DNA from: Streptomyces rubiginosohelvolus
GTDB taxonomy: Bacteria; Actinomycetota; Actinomycetes; Streptomycetales; Streptomycetaceae
Reading direction: 5' to 3'
Length of the DNA: 64,000 nt
Assembly (NCBI RefSeq): GCF_014649875.1
Contig: NZ_BMTW01000005.1
Location: forward strand, 166,456 to 230,455
Shown here: in pieces, positions 20,711 to 28,671 of the stretch
Layout: each line of letters starts with the position of its first letter
Numbering within the stretch: position 1 is the stretch's first letter
The notes under the pieces: generated by a model
Told to the model about the DNA's origin: nothing
The model's database searches: none
The model's input: only the letters and a program-made list of their open reading frames with translations
Position numbers and translations under genes: made by a program

Positions 20711-21412
20711 TTGAAGGTGGCGGGCGGTGCGGCAGTGAGTGCTGATGCTTCACTGGAGCGCGTGCTGCCGACCAGTAGGACAACCTTGAAACATCAGGAA
20801 CAGATCCTGCTCGCAGCCATTCGGCTCAGCGGTCCTGATTTCCTCACCGTCAAAAGCTCGCAGGTTGCCGCGCAGATCCAGATCGGCAGCGAGACCGTGA
20901 CCGAGTGTCTTCGATTCTTTGTCTCCGTGGGACTGCTCTCCGGTGCGCGCGGGCGGTACTCGTCTACGGCCGCGGGTGATTCGTGGGCAGAGATCAGGGT
21001 GGATGACCATACCCGAGGTAGGCTTCTGCTGCACGGTTTGTTCCAGCGGCACTGGTCTGCGCGATCTGCGCTTGCGGCTCTCGAGGACGGGCCGGTCCAG
21101 TCAGAGGCGTTGGCGCAGCATCTGGCGCGAGGCTTGTCCCGTAATCCGAGGCGCGGGATGTACTTGATCGAGTGGCTGACAGAGGCCCTGATCATCCACC
21201 GCGACCGCTATGGACGTGTGCACGCGCCTGCTGGCGGTCAGTTGCCTGATTCAGCAACTGCCGACCTGCCCAGTAGGCGTGAACCGGTGCGAGACGAAGG
21301 GCTCATTCTGGGAATGAGCACACAGGAGCTGGCTGCGATGCCTACAGCTCAGTACGTGACACTGCTCAAGTCGTTCACCGAGATGCTCCAGGTTTCGCTG
21401 AACGCTTCCTGA
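20711..21412 (+). CDS. Island hypothetical protein with winged-helix segments
   Basis: A 233-residue soluble protein of unknown family. Residues of about 25-85 look like a winged helix (TTLKHQEQILLAAIRLSG, QVAAQIQIGSETVTECLRFF, GLLSGARGRYSST). A second helical region (QSEALAQHLARGLS, IEWLTEALIIHRDRYGRV) may be another. The start is uncertain: TTG at 20711 opens the frame, while GTG at 20717 or 20735 are alternatives with partial purine-rich sequence upstream. The stop overlaps the next start as TGATG, so the two are probably coupled. Confidence 0.6.
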   Translation: MKVAGGAAVSADASLERVLPTSRTTLKHQEQILLAAIRLSGPDFLTVKSSQVAAQIQIGSETVTECLRFFVSVGLLSGARGRYSSTAAGDSWAEIRVDDHTRGRLLLHGLFQRHWSARSALAALEDGPVQSEALAQHLARGLSRNPRRGMYLIEWLTEALIIHRDRYGRVHAPAGGQLPDSATADLPSRREPVRDEGLILGMSTQELAAMPTAQYVTLLKSFTEMLQVSLNAS

Positions 21413-21732
21413 TGCTCGCTATATGCAGCCTCTGGGCTTGCTTCTACTCGTCCAGAGGTCTGCGTGAGCTTCTGCGTCATGTCGACCGACTCGGTTCTGA
21501 GGTCGATCGAACCCTTCGTGCTGCCTACCTCATCGTTCCCTGGCGTGCTGGCGTGGGCATGCCGCATCAGCGGATGCGACTAGAGAGCTTTTCTCATGAA
21601 ACTTCGTACATCATCACAATTTCGCCCCCTTTGTGGGTAACTCTGGCGGCTGCAGCTGTCTCGGGAGCCGTTCGAGCAGTTATTGGCTGGCTGCTTCACG
21701 CTCTTGGCTGGGAGGGAGCCAGCCATCGGTGA
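21412..21732 (+). CDS. Island small membrane protein
   Basis: A 106-residue protein of unknown family. The start codon shares a base with the preceding stop (TGATG at 21410-21414). The N-terminal half is amphipathic with Arg-rich segments. A hydrophobic stretch near the C-terminus (PPLWVTLAAAAVSGAVRAVI) predicts one membrane-spanning helix. Pairing of a DNA-binding-like protein with a small membrane protein resembles regulator/effector modules, but nothing here proves a function. The gene ends 28 bases before the right repeat. Confidence 0.5.
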   Translation: MLAICSLWACFYSSRGLRELLRHVDRLGSEVDRTLRAAYLIVPWRAGVGMPHQRMRLESFSHETSYIITISPPLWVTLAAAAVSGAVRAVIGWLLHALGWEGASHR

Positions 21733-21760
21733 CGCCCCGGGCCCGGCGGGCGTCGTCGGA

Positions 21761-21901
21761 GCCCTGCGCGCCTACGACCGCGAACGCCGCCGCAGCGCCC
21801 AGCGGACCGCCTTCGCCTCCCGGACCCTGCACCGCTTCATGAGCACGGAACGCACCCGGCTGCGGGACGCGGCGGTGCGGCTGCTGCCGGGGTGAGGGCG
21901 A
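21761..21901 (+). repeat. Right 141-bp direct repeat (putative attR), displaced monooxygenase end
   Basis: A perfect copy of 19483-19623. The 30 or so bases before it (about 21731-21760) still align with the monooxygenase gene but with several differences, so this flank came from a diverged allele. An open frame through it (21683-21895) is a chimera and unlikely to be a gene. Confidence 0.85.
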
Positions 21902-21987
21902 CGATCCGCTCGCCCGGACCCGGTGTCGGCCGGTGCTCGGCGCACACGCCGGAGGGGGCCCGTGCCCCGCGTCCGTCGGTTCGGGCC

Positions 21988-23895
21988 TCAGCCGAGCCTG
22001 ATCACGGTGAAGGTCTCACCGTCCTGCGGCGGCCGGGTCCAGGAGCGGGTGGTGAACGTGTGTAGCCGTCCCCACGTGATCGCGTGGCGCGGCAGATGGA
22101 CTCCGAACTCGCCGGCTATCGCCTCCAGCAGCGCCCGTTCCGTCCCGATGACCGCCTCCGTTCCGGCGGGCTCCTCTTGGGACGTGAAGAACCGGTCCGG
22201 GTCCAGAGCCGGTGGGATCGGCCCCGTCCGCCGCACCTCTCCGTCCGCGTACGTGAAGGCGTACATCTCCGCACCGGCCTTCGCCACGGAGAGGTGGAAG
22301 AACGGGTCCCCGAACCCGTCCCGCAGACCGCCCCACACGACCACGGCACGGGCGTCCGCACAGGCGGCGGCGGCCGGGGAGACGAACCGCTGCGGTGCGA
22401 GACGCGGACGGTCGCCGTCGAAGGCGAAGCTCCAGCGAGCGCCCGCCCGGCCGACCGCCACGAGGGCCCGGTCGTCGAAGGACGAGAACTCCCGCCGCCC
22501 GCGGAGCCATCGGCTGTGGGCTTCGAAAGAGGTCATCGGCTGGTCCAGCGCGGCCCCTTCCTCGTCCGCGAGGCGTCCGGGGAGGTCCCACGGCTCCACC
22601 CCTTCGACCAGGACGAACCGGTAGGACGTGTGGTTGCCGGGGGAGTCCGGGTCGGCGAGCCAGGACAGGCCCGCCGGATCCGATGGTGCCTCATCGCCGC
22701 GTGGCTCACCCGGCTGTCCGCCCCTGGGGGAGGACAACAGCTCCCGCCCCCGCTCCGGGGTCAGCAGCGGGCCGAGCAGCGGATCGGCCACCCAGCCCAG
22801 CGGCGCCAAGTGGTCGGGCCCCAGCGGCTGCCACAGCGGCAGGGCGTCCGTCATCGTCCGCCACGCCCCGTCGGTGTCGCCCCACCGCGCCGACTCGCGG
22901 GCCCGTTCGACCGCTTCCCCGAACGGCCCGGCCGCCGTGTACTGGTAGGCGCCCGAGCGCACCTGCTCCAGTAGCGAGTGCGCCGACGCCATCACGTCGT
23001 CGGTTGCTCCCCTCAGGCTGTACTTCAGCCCGGAGTCGTCCCGGTGCCGGTGCCTCGCGTAGTCGGCGACCAACGGCGGGAGCAGCTCGACGGCGTACCG
23101 TGGGTCGATCGCCAGGTCCTGGTAGGACAGGTCCGTCTGCCCGAGCAGGCGGCGTATCTGGTCGCTCAGCCCGTCGGCCCTCGGCCTGCCGTACCCCTTC
23201 GCCTCGTCCAGCGCCCGCTCGGCCCGCTCCCAGTCGCCGCCCAGCGCCCGCAGCCGGGCCTCCTCCACCTGGGCGTCCAGCCGTCGCGTCGTGGCGTTGA
23301 CGAACTCCGGCTCCCCGTCCGCCGGACGGGCCCGCAAGCGGTGGAACTCCCGGTGCTTGTCCCGCATGAACGTGGCGAAGTCCGGGAACCGCTGGGGTGG
23401 TTCGGCCAGCCAGCTCGCCCAGGTGAACACGGCCCACTCGCCGTTCTCGTCCACGTCCTCGGGATCCAGCACGACACTCATCGCGTCGGACTCGACGTCC
23501 AGCTGGAGCCCGCGGCGCCAGATCGCCACGTCCCGCAGCTCCTCGGGGGTGGGATCGTCGTCCAGGTATTCCTCGAACATCGCCGCGAGCCCGGACGCGT
23601 CGTTGTGCCAGCGGGCCTCCGAGGTCCCCGCCAGCAGGGTGATGAAACCGCCCGCGTGCCGCCATCCGTCGCTGACGGCGAGGAACTCCCGGTACGACGG
23701 GGGCATCCGCCGGCCGAGGCGCTCCTCCAAGGCCGCTATCCGGTCCTCGGGCGCCGCCGGAAACCCCAGCCAACGATCCCGCCGGGCGGTCTCGTCCTCC
23801 CGCGCGTGCGTCTCGTCGTCGGAGAGGGAATCCGACCACTCCCCGCTCCAGTCGCGCAGGAACGGGCCCCAGGTGAATGGCGTCGCATCCGTCAT
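21988..23895 (-). CDS. SUKH (SMI1/KNR4) domain protein
   Basis: A 635-residue protein with an N-terminal SMI1/KNR4 domain (about residues 45-190). Its signature includes RIAALEERLGRRMPPSYREF followed by LAVSDGW. The remaining 440 residues contain alpha-helical and beta-rich parts without a recognised domain. SUKH proteins are often immunity proteins against nuclease-type toxins, but they also occur alone in Streptomyces, as here; no toxin lies next to it. The ATG at 23895 is the most plausible start before the SUKH fold, as the frame stays open upstream over the divergent gene. It lies 86 bases from the right island repeat. Confidence 0.8.
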   Translation of the reverse strand: MTDATPFTWGPFLRDWSGEWSDSLSDDETHAREDETARRDRWLGFPAAPEDRIAALEERLGRRMPPSYREFLAVSDGWRHAGGFITLLAGTSEARWHNDASGLAAMFEEYLDDDPTPEELRDVAIWRRGLQLDVESDAMSVVLDPEDVDENGEWAVFTWASWLAEPPQRFPDFATFMRDKHREFHRLRARPADGEPEFVNATTRRLDAQVEEARLRALGGDWERAERALDEAKGYGRPRADGLSDQIRRLLGQTDLSYQDLAIDPRYAVELLPPLVADYARHRHRDDSGLKYSLRGATDDVMASAHSLLEQVRSGAYQYTAAGPFGEAVERARESARWGDTDGAWRTMTDALPLWQPLGPDHLAPLGWVADPLLGPLLTPERGRELLSSPRGGQPGEPRGDEAPSDPAGLSWLADPDSPGNHTSYRFVLVEGVEPWDLPGRLADEEGAALDQPMTSFEAHSRWLRGRREFSSFDDRALVAVGRAGARWSFAFDGDRPRLAPQRFVSPAAAACADARAVVVWGGLRDGFGDPFFHLSVAKAGAEMYAFTYADGEVRRTGPIPPALDPDRFFTSQEEPAGTEAVIGTERALLEAIAGEFGVHLPRHAITWGRLHTFTTRSWTRPPQDGETFTVIRLG

Positions 23896-23970
23896 ACGAC
23901 CGATGCTGCCACCCACCACTGACAGCGCCCCGCGACGCCCGGACCACGGGGGCCACGGCAGAGTAGGGGC

Positions 23971-24684
23971 ATGGACGTACTCGAAGTTGCCCGTGCCTTT
24001 GTTTTGGAGCGTCACCCCGACGCCCGCGCCGCGTTCCTCGGCGGCAGTGTCCTGACGAGCCGCCGCACCGCCCGGTCCGACCTGGACGTCGTCGTCCTGC
24101 TCGACGGCCCGCCCGCCCCGTACCGCGAGAGCCTGCGGTACCGGGACTGGCCGGTGGAGCTGTTCGTGCACACCGAGGACTCCTGGCACAGCTTCGTGAC
24201 CCCGGAGATCGCGCAGCGGAAATCGCCTCTGCTGTGGATGTGCGCCGACGGGGCGCTGCTGCTCGACGCCGACGGGACCGGGGCACGGATGGCGGAGACG
24301 GCGAAGCGCCTCGCGGCCGCGGGCCCGCCCCCGGTCACCGGCGCGGCGCTGGAGGACGCCCGGTACGCGCTGACGGACCTGCTCGACGACTTCGGCGCCG
24401 TTACGGACGCGGGGGAGCGGCTGTTCGTCGTGGCCGAACTCGTCCGGCGGACCGGCGAACTGGCCCTGCTGACCCACGGCACGTGGCTCGGCGGCGGCAA
24501 GTGGCTGGCCCGGCGCCTCGAACCGGTCGCGCCGGACCTGGCGGCGCGCCTGGACGAGGCGGCGCAGGCCGCGCTGCGCGGCGCTCCGGAGGGTCTCACC
24601 GCCCTGGTCACGGAGGTCCTCGACGCGGCGGGCGGGCCCGTCTGGGAGGGATACCGCCGCAGCGGACCGCGGAGGATGGACTGA
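23971..24684 (+). CDS. Nucleotidyltransferase-domain protein
   Basis: A 237-residue protein of the polymerase-beta-like nucleotidyltransferase superfamily. The N-terminus has the minimal catalytic signature: FLGGSVLTSRRTARSDLDVV contains the GGS turn and the metal-binding Asp pair DLD. The C-terminal part is helical. Such proteins transfer nucleotides to antibiotics, proteins or RNA; the target cannot be predicted. It is divergent from the SUKH gene and convergent with the PAP2 gene. Confidence 0.8.
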   Translation: MDVLEVARAFVLERHPDARAAFLGGSVLTSRRTARSDLDVVVLLDGPPAPYRESLRYRDWPVELFVHTEDSWHSFVTPEIAQRKSPLLWMCADGALLLDADGTGARMAETAKRLAAAGPPPVTGAALEDARYALTDLLDDFGAVTDAGERLFVVAELVRRTGELALLTHGTWLGGGKWLARRLEPVAPDLAARLDEAAQAALRGAPEGLTALVTEVLDAAGGPVWEGYRRSGPRRMD

Positions 24685-24707
24685 ACCCCTGCCTCACCTC
24701 CCTGCTG

Positions 24708-25352
24708 TCAGCAGGGTCCTCCCCAGGGCAGAACCCTGCGCAGTCGGCCTGCCGTGACCGCGCTCGCTACGCCGAGGGCCGCGCCCGCGGTCACGTCGCC
24801 GGGGTAGTGGACGCCGGTGTGGACGCGGGAGTAGGCGACGGCGCTCGCCAGGCTCCAGAGCGGCAGCAGGGCCCCTGGCAGGACGGTGCCGGCTCCGATG
24901 GCGAAGGCGACGGCCGAGGCGGTGTGGCCGGACGGGAAGGAGGCCGAAGCGGGCATGGGGACCTGGCGTGCGACCGTGACCCGGGCCGACTCCCGGTCCG
25001 GGCGCCGCCGGCGGACCAGGCGTTTGGCGAGCAGGTTCGCCGAGGCGGAGGCCACGGCGACCGCGCCGAGCCCCGCACAGGCCGCCTGCCGGGGCCGTCC
25101 GGGGAAGACGGCGAGCCCTGCGGCGATGCCCAGCGAGAGCTTGGAGTGGTCGGCCGCCCGGGACAGCCGCCGCAGCGCCGTGTCCAGCGTGGGCGTGGGT
25201 GTGGTGGCCACCGCCGCGTACACCGCACCGTCGATGGCGCGCAGGTCGCGCAGCGCGGCGGCGACGATCGCCCCCACGGACCCGGCCCGGCGCGACCCGC
25301 CCGTCTCGTCGTCGGGAACGCCGGTGGCACCGTGTGCGTCCGCCGCCCTCAT
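24708..25352 (-). CDS. PAP2-family membrane phosphatase
   Basis: A 214-residue lipid or polyprenyl phosphatase. All three PAP2 motifs are present in the C-terminal half: K-RLVRRRRP, ASFPSGHTAS and YSRVHTGVHYPGD. Several hydrophobic helices surround them. The start overlaps the stop of the upstream lipid kinase as ATGA, so the kinase and phosphatase are co-translated and probably act on the same class of lipid at the membrane. Confidence 0.88.
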   Translation of the reverse strand: MRAADAHGATGVPDDETGGSRRAGSVGAIVAAALRDLRAIDGAVYAAVATTPTPTLDTALRRLSRAADHSKLSLGIAAGLAVFPGRPRQAACAGLGAVAVASASANLLAKRLVRRRRPDRESARVTVARQVPMPASASFPSGHTASAVAFAIGAGTVLPGALLPLWSLASAVAYSRVHTGVHYPGDVTAGAALGVASAVTAGRLRRVLPWGGPC

Positions 25353-26665
25353 CGCGCACGCCCGAGGGCCAGCGCCGTGATCCAGCGCCAGTTCAGCGGT
25401 GAGGCCGGCGCCACCGTGCCCGGCCGGGTGCGGGGGACCAGGACGCGCAGGGCCCGGTGGCGCACCGTACAGACGACCGGGGCGGGCAGCATCAGCGCCT
25501 CACCGTCCACCGCGACCGGAATCGCGTCTTCCGGGGCCGTCACCTCGACGCCGCGCACCGTCGCGAAGACGACGCCCTGCGCGTGTGCGCCCCGGACGGC
25601 GAGGTCGGCGGCCTGGGCCGCGCTCTCCACGCGCACGGCGATCACCCCGAGCTTGCCGCGGTCCAGGCGCGGCCGCAGACCCCCGGCGAGCGGATCGGGC
25701 CCGGCATAGGGGTTGTTGGTGACGAGGACGGCCTGCTGTCCGGTGAGCAGCTTCTCCCCGACGGCCGCGTCGAGGCGCCTGCCCTGCGTCCCGAGCAGGT
25801 CGGGCAGCAGCGCGAGCGCGGTCCCCGCCTTCGCGTCGCGGTACTCGGGCTGCTGCACGATGTCCGCGTACGCCCCGAAGGACACGGTGTTGACGAAAGG
25901 CCGCCCGTTCACCATGCCCAGGTCGACGCGGAGTTCCTCGCCGTCGGTCAGTGCGTCCAGGCAGCGGGCCGGGTCGGTGCGGTCGAGGCCGAGGTCCATG
26001 GCGAAGTGGTTGCGCGTGCCCGCCGAGATCACCAGGAACGGCAGCCCGTGCTCGGCCGCGACCCCCGCGACCAGCGCCTGGGTGCCGTCACCGCCGGCCA
26101 CGCCGAGCAGGTCGGCACCGTTCGCGGCGGCCTCGCGCGCCAGCTCCTCCACATCGGTCCCGCCGCCCTCGGTGTCGAGCAGGTGCACCCGCGCACCGAG
26201 CCGCTCGGCCTTCTCCACGAGGCCGAAGCGGCCGACCTTCCCGCCGCCGGAGCGCGGATTCATGATGAGGAAGGGCTGCCGCGGCTGCTTTCCGGCGCGG
26301 CCGCGCACCACGTACGCCTTGCCATGCGCGCGCATCGCCGCCCGGCCGCAGACCAGGGCCAGGCCGTACAGCACCAGGGCGAGCAGCGCCCAGACCCAGA
26401 CGCCCCGCCAGATGTAGTAGACGAGCACCGCGACCGGCGCGGCGACCGCGAGCAGTGCGCCCAGCAGGCGGGACAGCCCGCGCAGGGAGAGCAGCCACCA
26501 CAGGCCCGCGGCGGACAGGACGAGACCCGCGATCCCGGCGACGAAGACCAGCACCCCGACGTCGACGAGCGCCAGACACAGCACCGCTACCACGGCCGCG
26601 AGCGCCACCAGCGCGCACCGGGCCAGGAACCGGGCAGCTCCCCGAGAGGACCGACGACCGGTCAC
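25349..26665 (-). CDS. Diacylglycerol-kinase-family membrane protein
   Basis: A 438-residue lipid kinase. The N-terminal 110 residues hold several membrane helices, followed by a DAGK catalytic domain with LIMNPRSGGGKVGRF and the nucleotide motif GVAGGDGTQA. It should phosphorylate a diacylglycerol-like lipid or sphingoid. The GTG at 26665 is chosen because GGAGG lies eight bases upstream and translation then begins directly before the first membrane helix. A longer frame reaches back to 26809 inside the ABC gene but lacks a ribosome site there. It is coupled to the PAP2 gene by ATGA. Confidence 0.85.
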   Translation of the reverse strand: MTGRRSSRGAARFLARCALVALAAVVAVLCLALVDVGVLVFVAGIAGLVLSAAGLWWLLSLRGLSRLLGALLAVAAPVAVLVYYIWRGVWVWALLALVLYGLALVCGRAAMRAHGKAYVVRGRAGKQPRQPFLIMNPRSGGGKVGRFGLVEKAERLGARVHLLDTEGGGTDVEELAREAAANGADLLGVAGGDGTQALVAGVAAEHGLPFLVISAGTRNHFAMDLGLDRTDPARCLDALTDGEELRVDLGMVNGRPFVNTVSFGAYADIVQQPEYRDAKAGTALALLPDLLGTQGRRLDAAVGEKLLTGQQAVLVTNNPYAGPDPLAGGLRPRLDRGKLGVIAVRVESAAQAADLAVRGAHAQGVVFATVRGVEVTAPEDAIPVAVDGEALMLPAPVVCTVRHRALRVLVPRTRPGTVAPASPLNWRWITALALGRAR

Positions 26666-26787
26666 CCTTACCACCTCCGGTCCGATTCTCAACGATGCCG
26701 CCCGGTCCGGCACCCGGGGCCGGGCCGCACGCGGCGACGCGGCGCGCGGGCTCCCCGGAACCGTGGATCCCCGGTCGCCGCCTCCCC

Positions 26788-28671
26788 TCAGCTCAGACTC
26801 TCCTTCCACGTCCGGTGCAGCCCCGCGAACCGCCCCTTACCGCCGATCAGTTCCGCGGGCGCGCCGTCCTCCACGATCCGGCCGTGCTCCATCACCAGCA
26901 CCCGGTCCGCGATCTCCACGGTCGAGAGCCGGTGGGCGATCACCACCGCCGTGCGGCCGTGCAGCACCGTGTCCATGGCCCGTTGGACCGCGCGCTCGCC
27001 GGGGATGTCCAGGGAGCTGGTCGCCTCGTCGAGGATCAGCACCGACGGGTTCGCCAGCAGGGCGCGGGCGAAGGCCACCAACTGGCGCTGGCCCGCCGAG
27101 ATCCGGCCGCCCCGCTTGCGTACGTCGGTGTCGTAGCCGTCCGGCAGGGCCGCGATGAATTCGTGCGCGCCGATCGCCTTCGCGGCGTGCTCGATCTCCT
27201 CGCGGGTGGCGTCCGGGCGGCCGATCGCGATGTTCTCCGCGACCGTCCCGGAGAACAGGAACGCCTCCTGCGTCACCATCACCACCCCCCGGCGCAGCTC
27301 GGCGGTGGACAGGTCGCGCAGGTCCGTGCCGTCCAGCAGGACCCGGCCGTCGGTCGGGTCGTAGAACCGGGCCAGCAGCTTGGCCAGCGTCGACTTGCCC
27401 GCGCCCGTGGAGCCGACGACCGCCACGGTCCGGCCCGCCGGGATGCGCAGGTCGAAGGCGGGCAGCACCTCGCCGCCCGTACGGTAGGCGAACCGCACCC
27501 CGTCGAACACGACCTCCCGGCCCGGGAGATCGCCCGAGCGCGGCGGCAGTTCGGTGGGGTGGTCGGTCTCGGGGACGTTCGGCGTCTGGGCCAGCAGGCC
27601 GGCGATCTTCGTCAGGGAAGCGGCAGCCGACTCGTAGGAGTTGAGGAACATCCCCAGCCGGTCGATCGGGTCGTACAGCCGGCGCAGATACAGCACCGCC
27701 GCGGCCAGGACTCCGAGCGCCAGCGTTCCCTCCGCCACCCGGTAGGCGCCCCACAGCACCATCCCGGCGACCGCCGTGTTGGCGATCAGCCGGGAGCCGA
27801 CGACATAGCGGGCCATCTCCAGGATCGCGTCGCCGTTCGACCGCTCGTGGCGGGTGTTCAGCTCCGTGAAGGCGGCGTCGTTGCTCCGCTCCCGGCGGAA
27901 CGCCTGGACCGGGCGGATGCCGTTCATCGTCTCCGCGAACTTCACGATCACCGCCGCGATCGCCGTGGAGCGCGCGGTGAACGCCACGGACGCCCGCCGT
28001 CGGTACATCCGGACCATCAGATACAGCGGTACGAAGGAGAGCGTGGCGATCGCGCCGATCCCCAGGTCCAGCCAGAGCAGCACCAGGGCGATCGACACGA
28101 ACGAGAGGACCACGCCGATCAGTTCCTGGAGCCCCTCGCTCAGCAGCTCCCGCAGCGACTCGACGTCCGTCGTCGAGCGCGAGATCAGCCGGCCCGAGGT
28201 GTAGCGCTCGTGGAAGTCGATGCTGAGCGCCTGCGCGTGCCGGAAGATCCGGCCGCGCAGCTCCAGCAGCACGTCCTGGTTGATCCGCGCGGCCGCCCGG
28301 ATGAAGCCGTACTGGAGGACGCCAGCGCCGACCGAGCAGAGCGCGTAGCCGACGGCGACCGCGACCAGCGGCCCGTAGTCGTGGTCCCGGAACGCCGGGA
28401 CCCCGCTGTCGATCGCGTACGCCACGAGCAGCGGGCCCGCCTGCATCGCCACCTGCTGCACCACCAGCAGCAGGGCCGCCACCGCGACCCGGCCGCGCAT
28501 CGGGGCCAGCAGCGAGAACAGCAGCGCCAGGGTCGCCCCGGGCGGCGCGGGCAGGTCGTCCTGGTCGAACGGGTCGCCGGAAGGCCGTGGTCCGGGCGCG
28601 GCCGGACTCTTCTTCCGCAGGCCGTCGTCCTCGGCCGCGGGAAGCGAGGCGTCGTCGGTGGTCGTCGTCAT
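26788..28671 (-). CDS. ABC exporter half-transporter, canonical-Walker subunit
   Basis: A 627-residue TMD-NBD fusion. The six-helix membrane domain spans about residues 50-340. The nucleotide-binding domain has Walker A VVGSTGAGKST, the signature ISAGQRQL (not the usual LSGGQ), Walker B VLILDEATSSLD with the catalytic Glu, and the switch His in VIAHRLSTV. The start overlaps the stop of the other half-transporter as ATGA. Together they should form a heterodimeric exporter for lipids, peptides or drugs. The unusual signature complements the degenerate Walker B of the partner. Confidence 0.92.
   Translation of the reverse strand: MTTTTDDASLPAAEDDGLRKKSPAAPGPRPSGDPFDQDDLPAPPGATLALLFSLLAPMRGRVAVAALLLVVQQVAMQAGPLLVAYAIDSGVPAFRDHDYGPLVAVAVGYALCSVGAGVLQYGFIRAAARINQDVLLELRGRIFRHAQALSIDFHERYTSGRLISRSTTDVESLRELLSEGLQELIGVVLSFVSIALVLLWLDLGIGAIATLSFVPLYLMVRMYRRRASVAFTARSTAIAAVIVKFAETMNGIRPVQAFRRERSNDAAFTELNTRHERSNGDAILEMARYVVGSRLIANTAVAGMVLWGAYRVAEGTLALGVLAAAVLYLRRLYDPIDRLGMFLNSYESAAASLTKIAGLLAQTPNVPETDHPTELPPRSGDLPGREVVFDGVRFAYRTGGEVLPAFDLRIPAGRTVAVVGSTGAGKSTLAKLLARFYDPTDGRVLLDGTDLRDLSTAELRRGVVMVTQEAFLFSGTVAENIAIGRPDATREEIEHAAKAIGAHEFIAALPDGYDTDVRKRGGRISAGQRQLVAFARALLANPSVLILDEATSSLDIPGERAVQRAMDTVLHGRTAVVIAHRLSTVEIADRVLVMEHGRIVEDGAPAELIGGKGRFAGLHRTWKESLS

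Larger units (their letters stand above)
19624..21760. mobile_element. Small integrated island between 141-bp repeats
   Basis: About 2.1 kb bounded by the perfect direct repeats. Base composition is visibly less GC-rich than the surroundings, with A/T runs rare elsewhere in the window. It carries three plus-strand genes (20021, 20711, 21412) with no recognised homologues and no integrase, transposase, replication or transfer gene on either strand. It could be a cargo remnant, an element mobilised in trans, or the residue of a larger element after deletion. Confidence 0.7.

Noticed and set aside
19624..21760. Transposon or insertion sequence origin for the island
   Set aside because: There are no terminal inverted repeats or transposase, and the 141-bp flanking repeats are far longer than target-site duplications.
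21683..21895. 70-codon frame ending in the right copy of the monooxygenase end
   Set aside because: It is a chimera of island sequence and displaced gene end, without a ribosome site or a complete domain.
25349..26809. Start of the lipid kinase at 26809
   Set aside because: It would overlap the ABC gene and lacks a ribosome site; GTG at 26665 has GGAGG at good spacing and precedes the first membrane helix.
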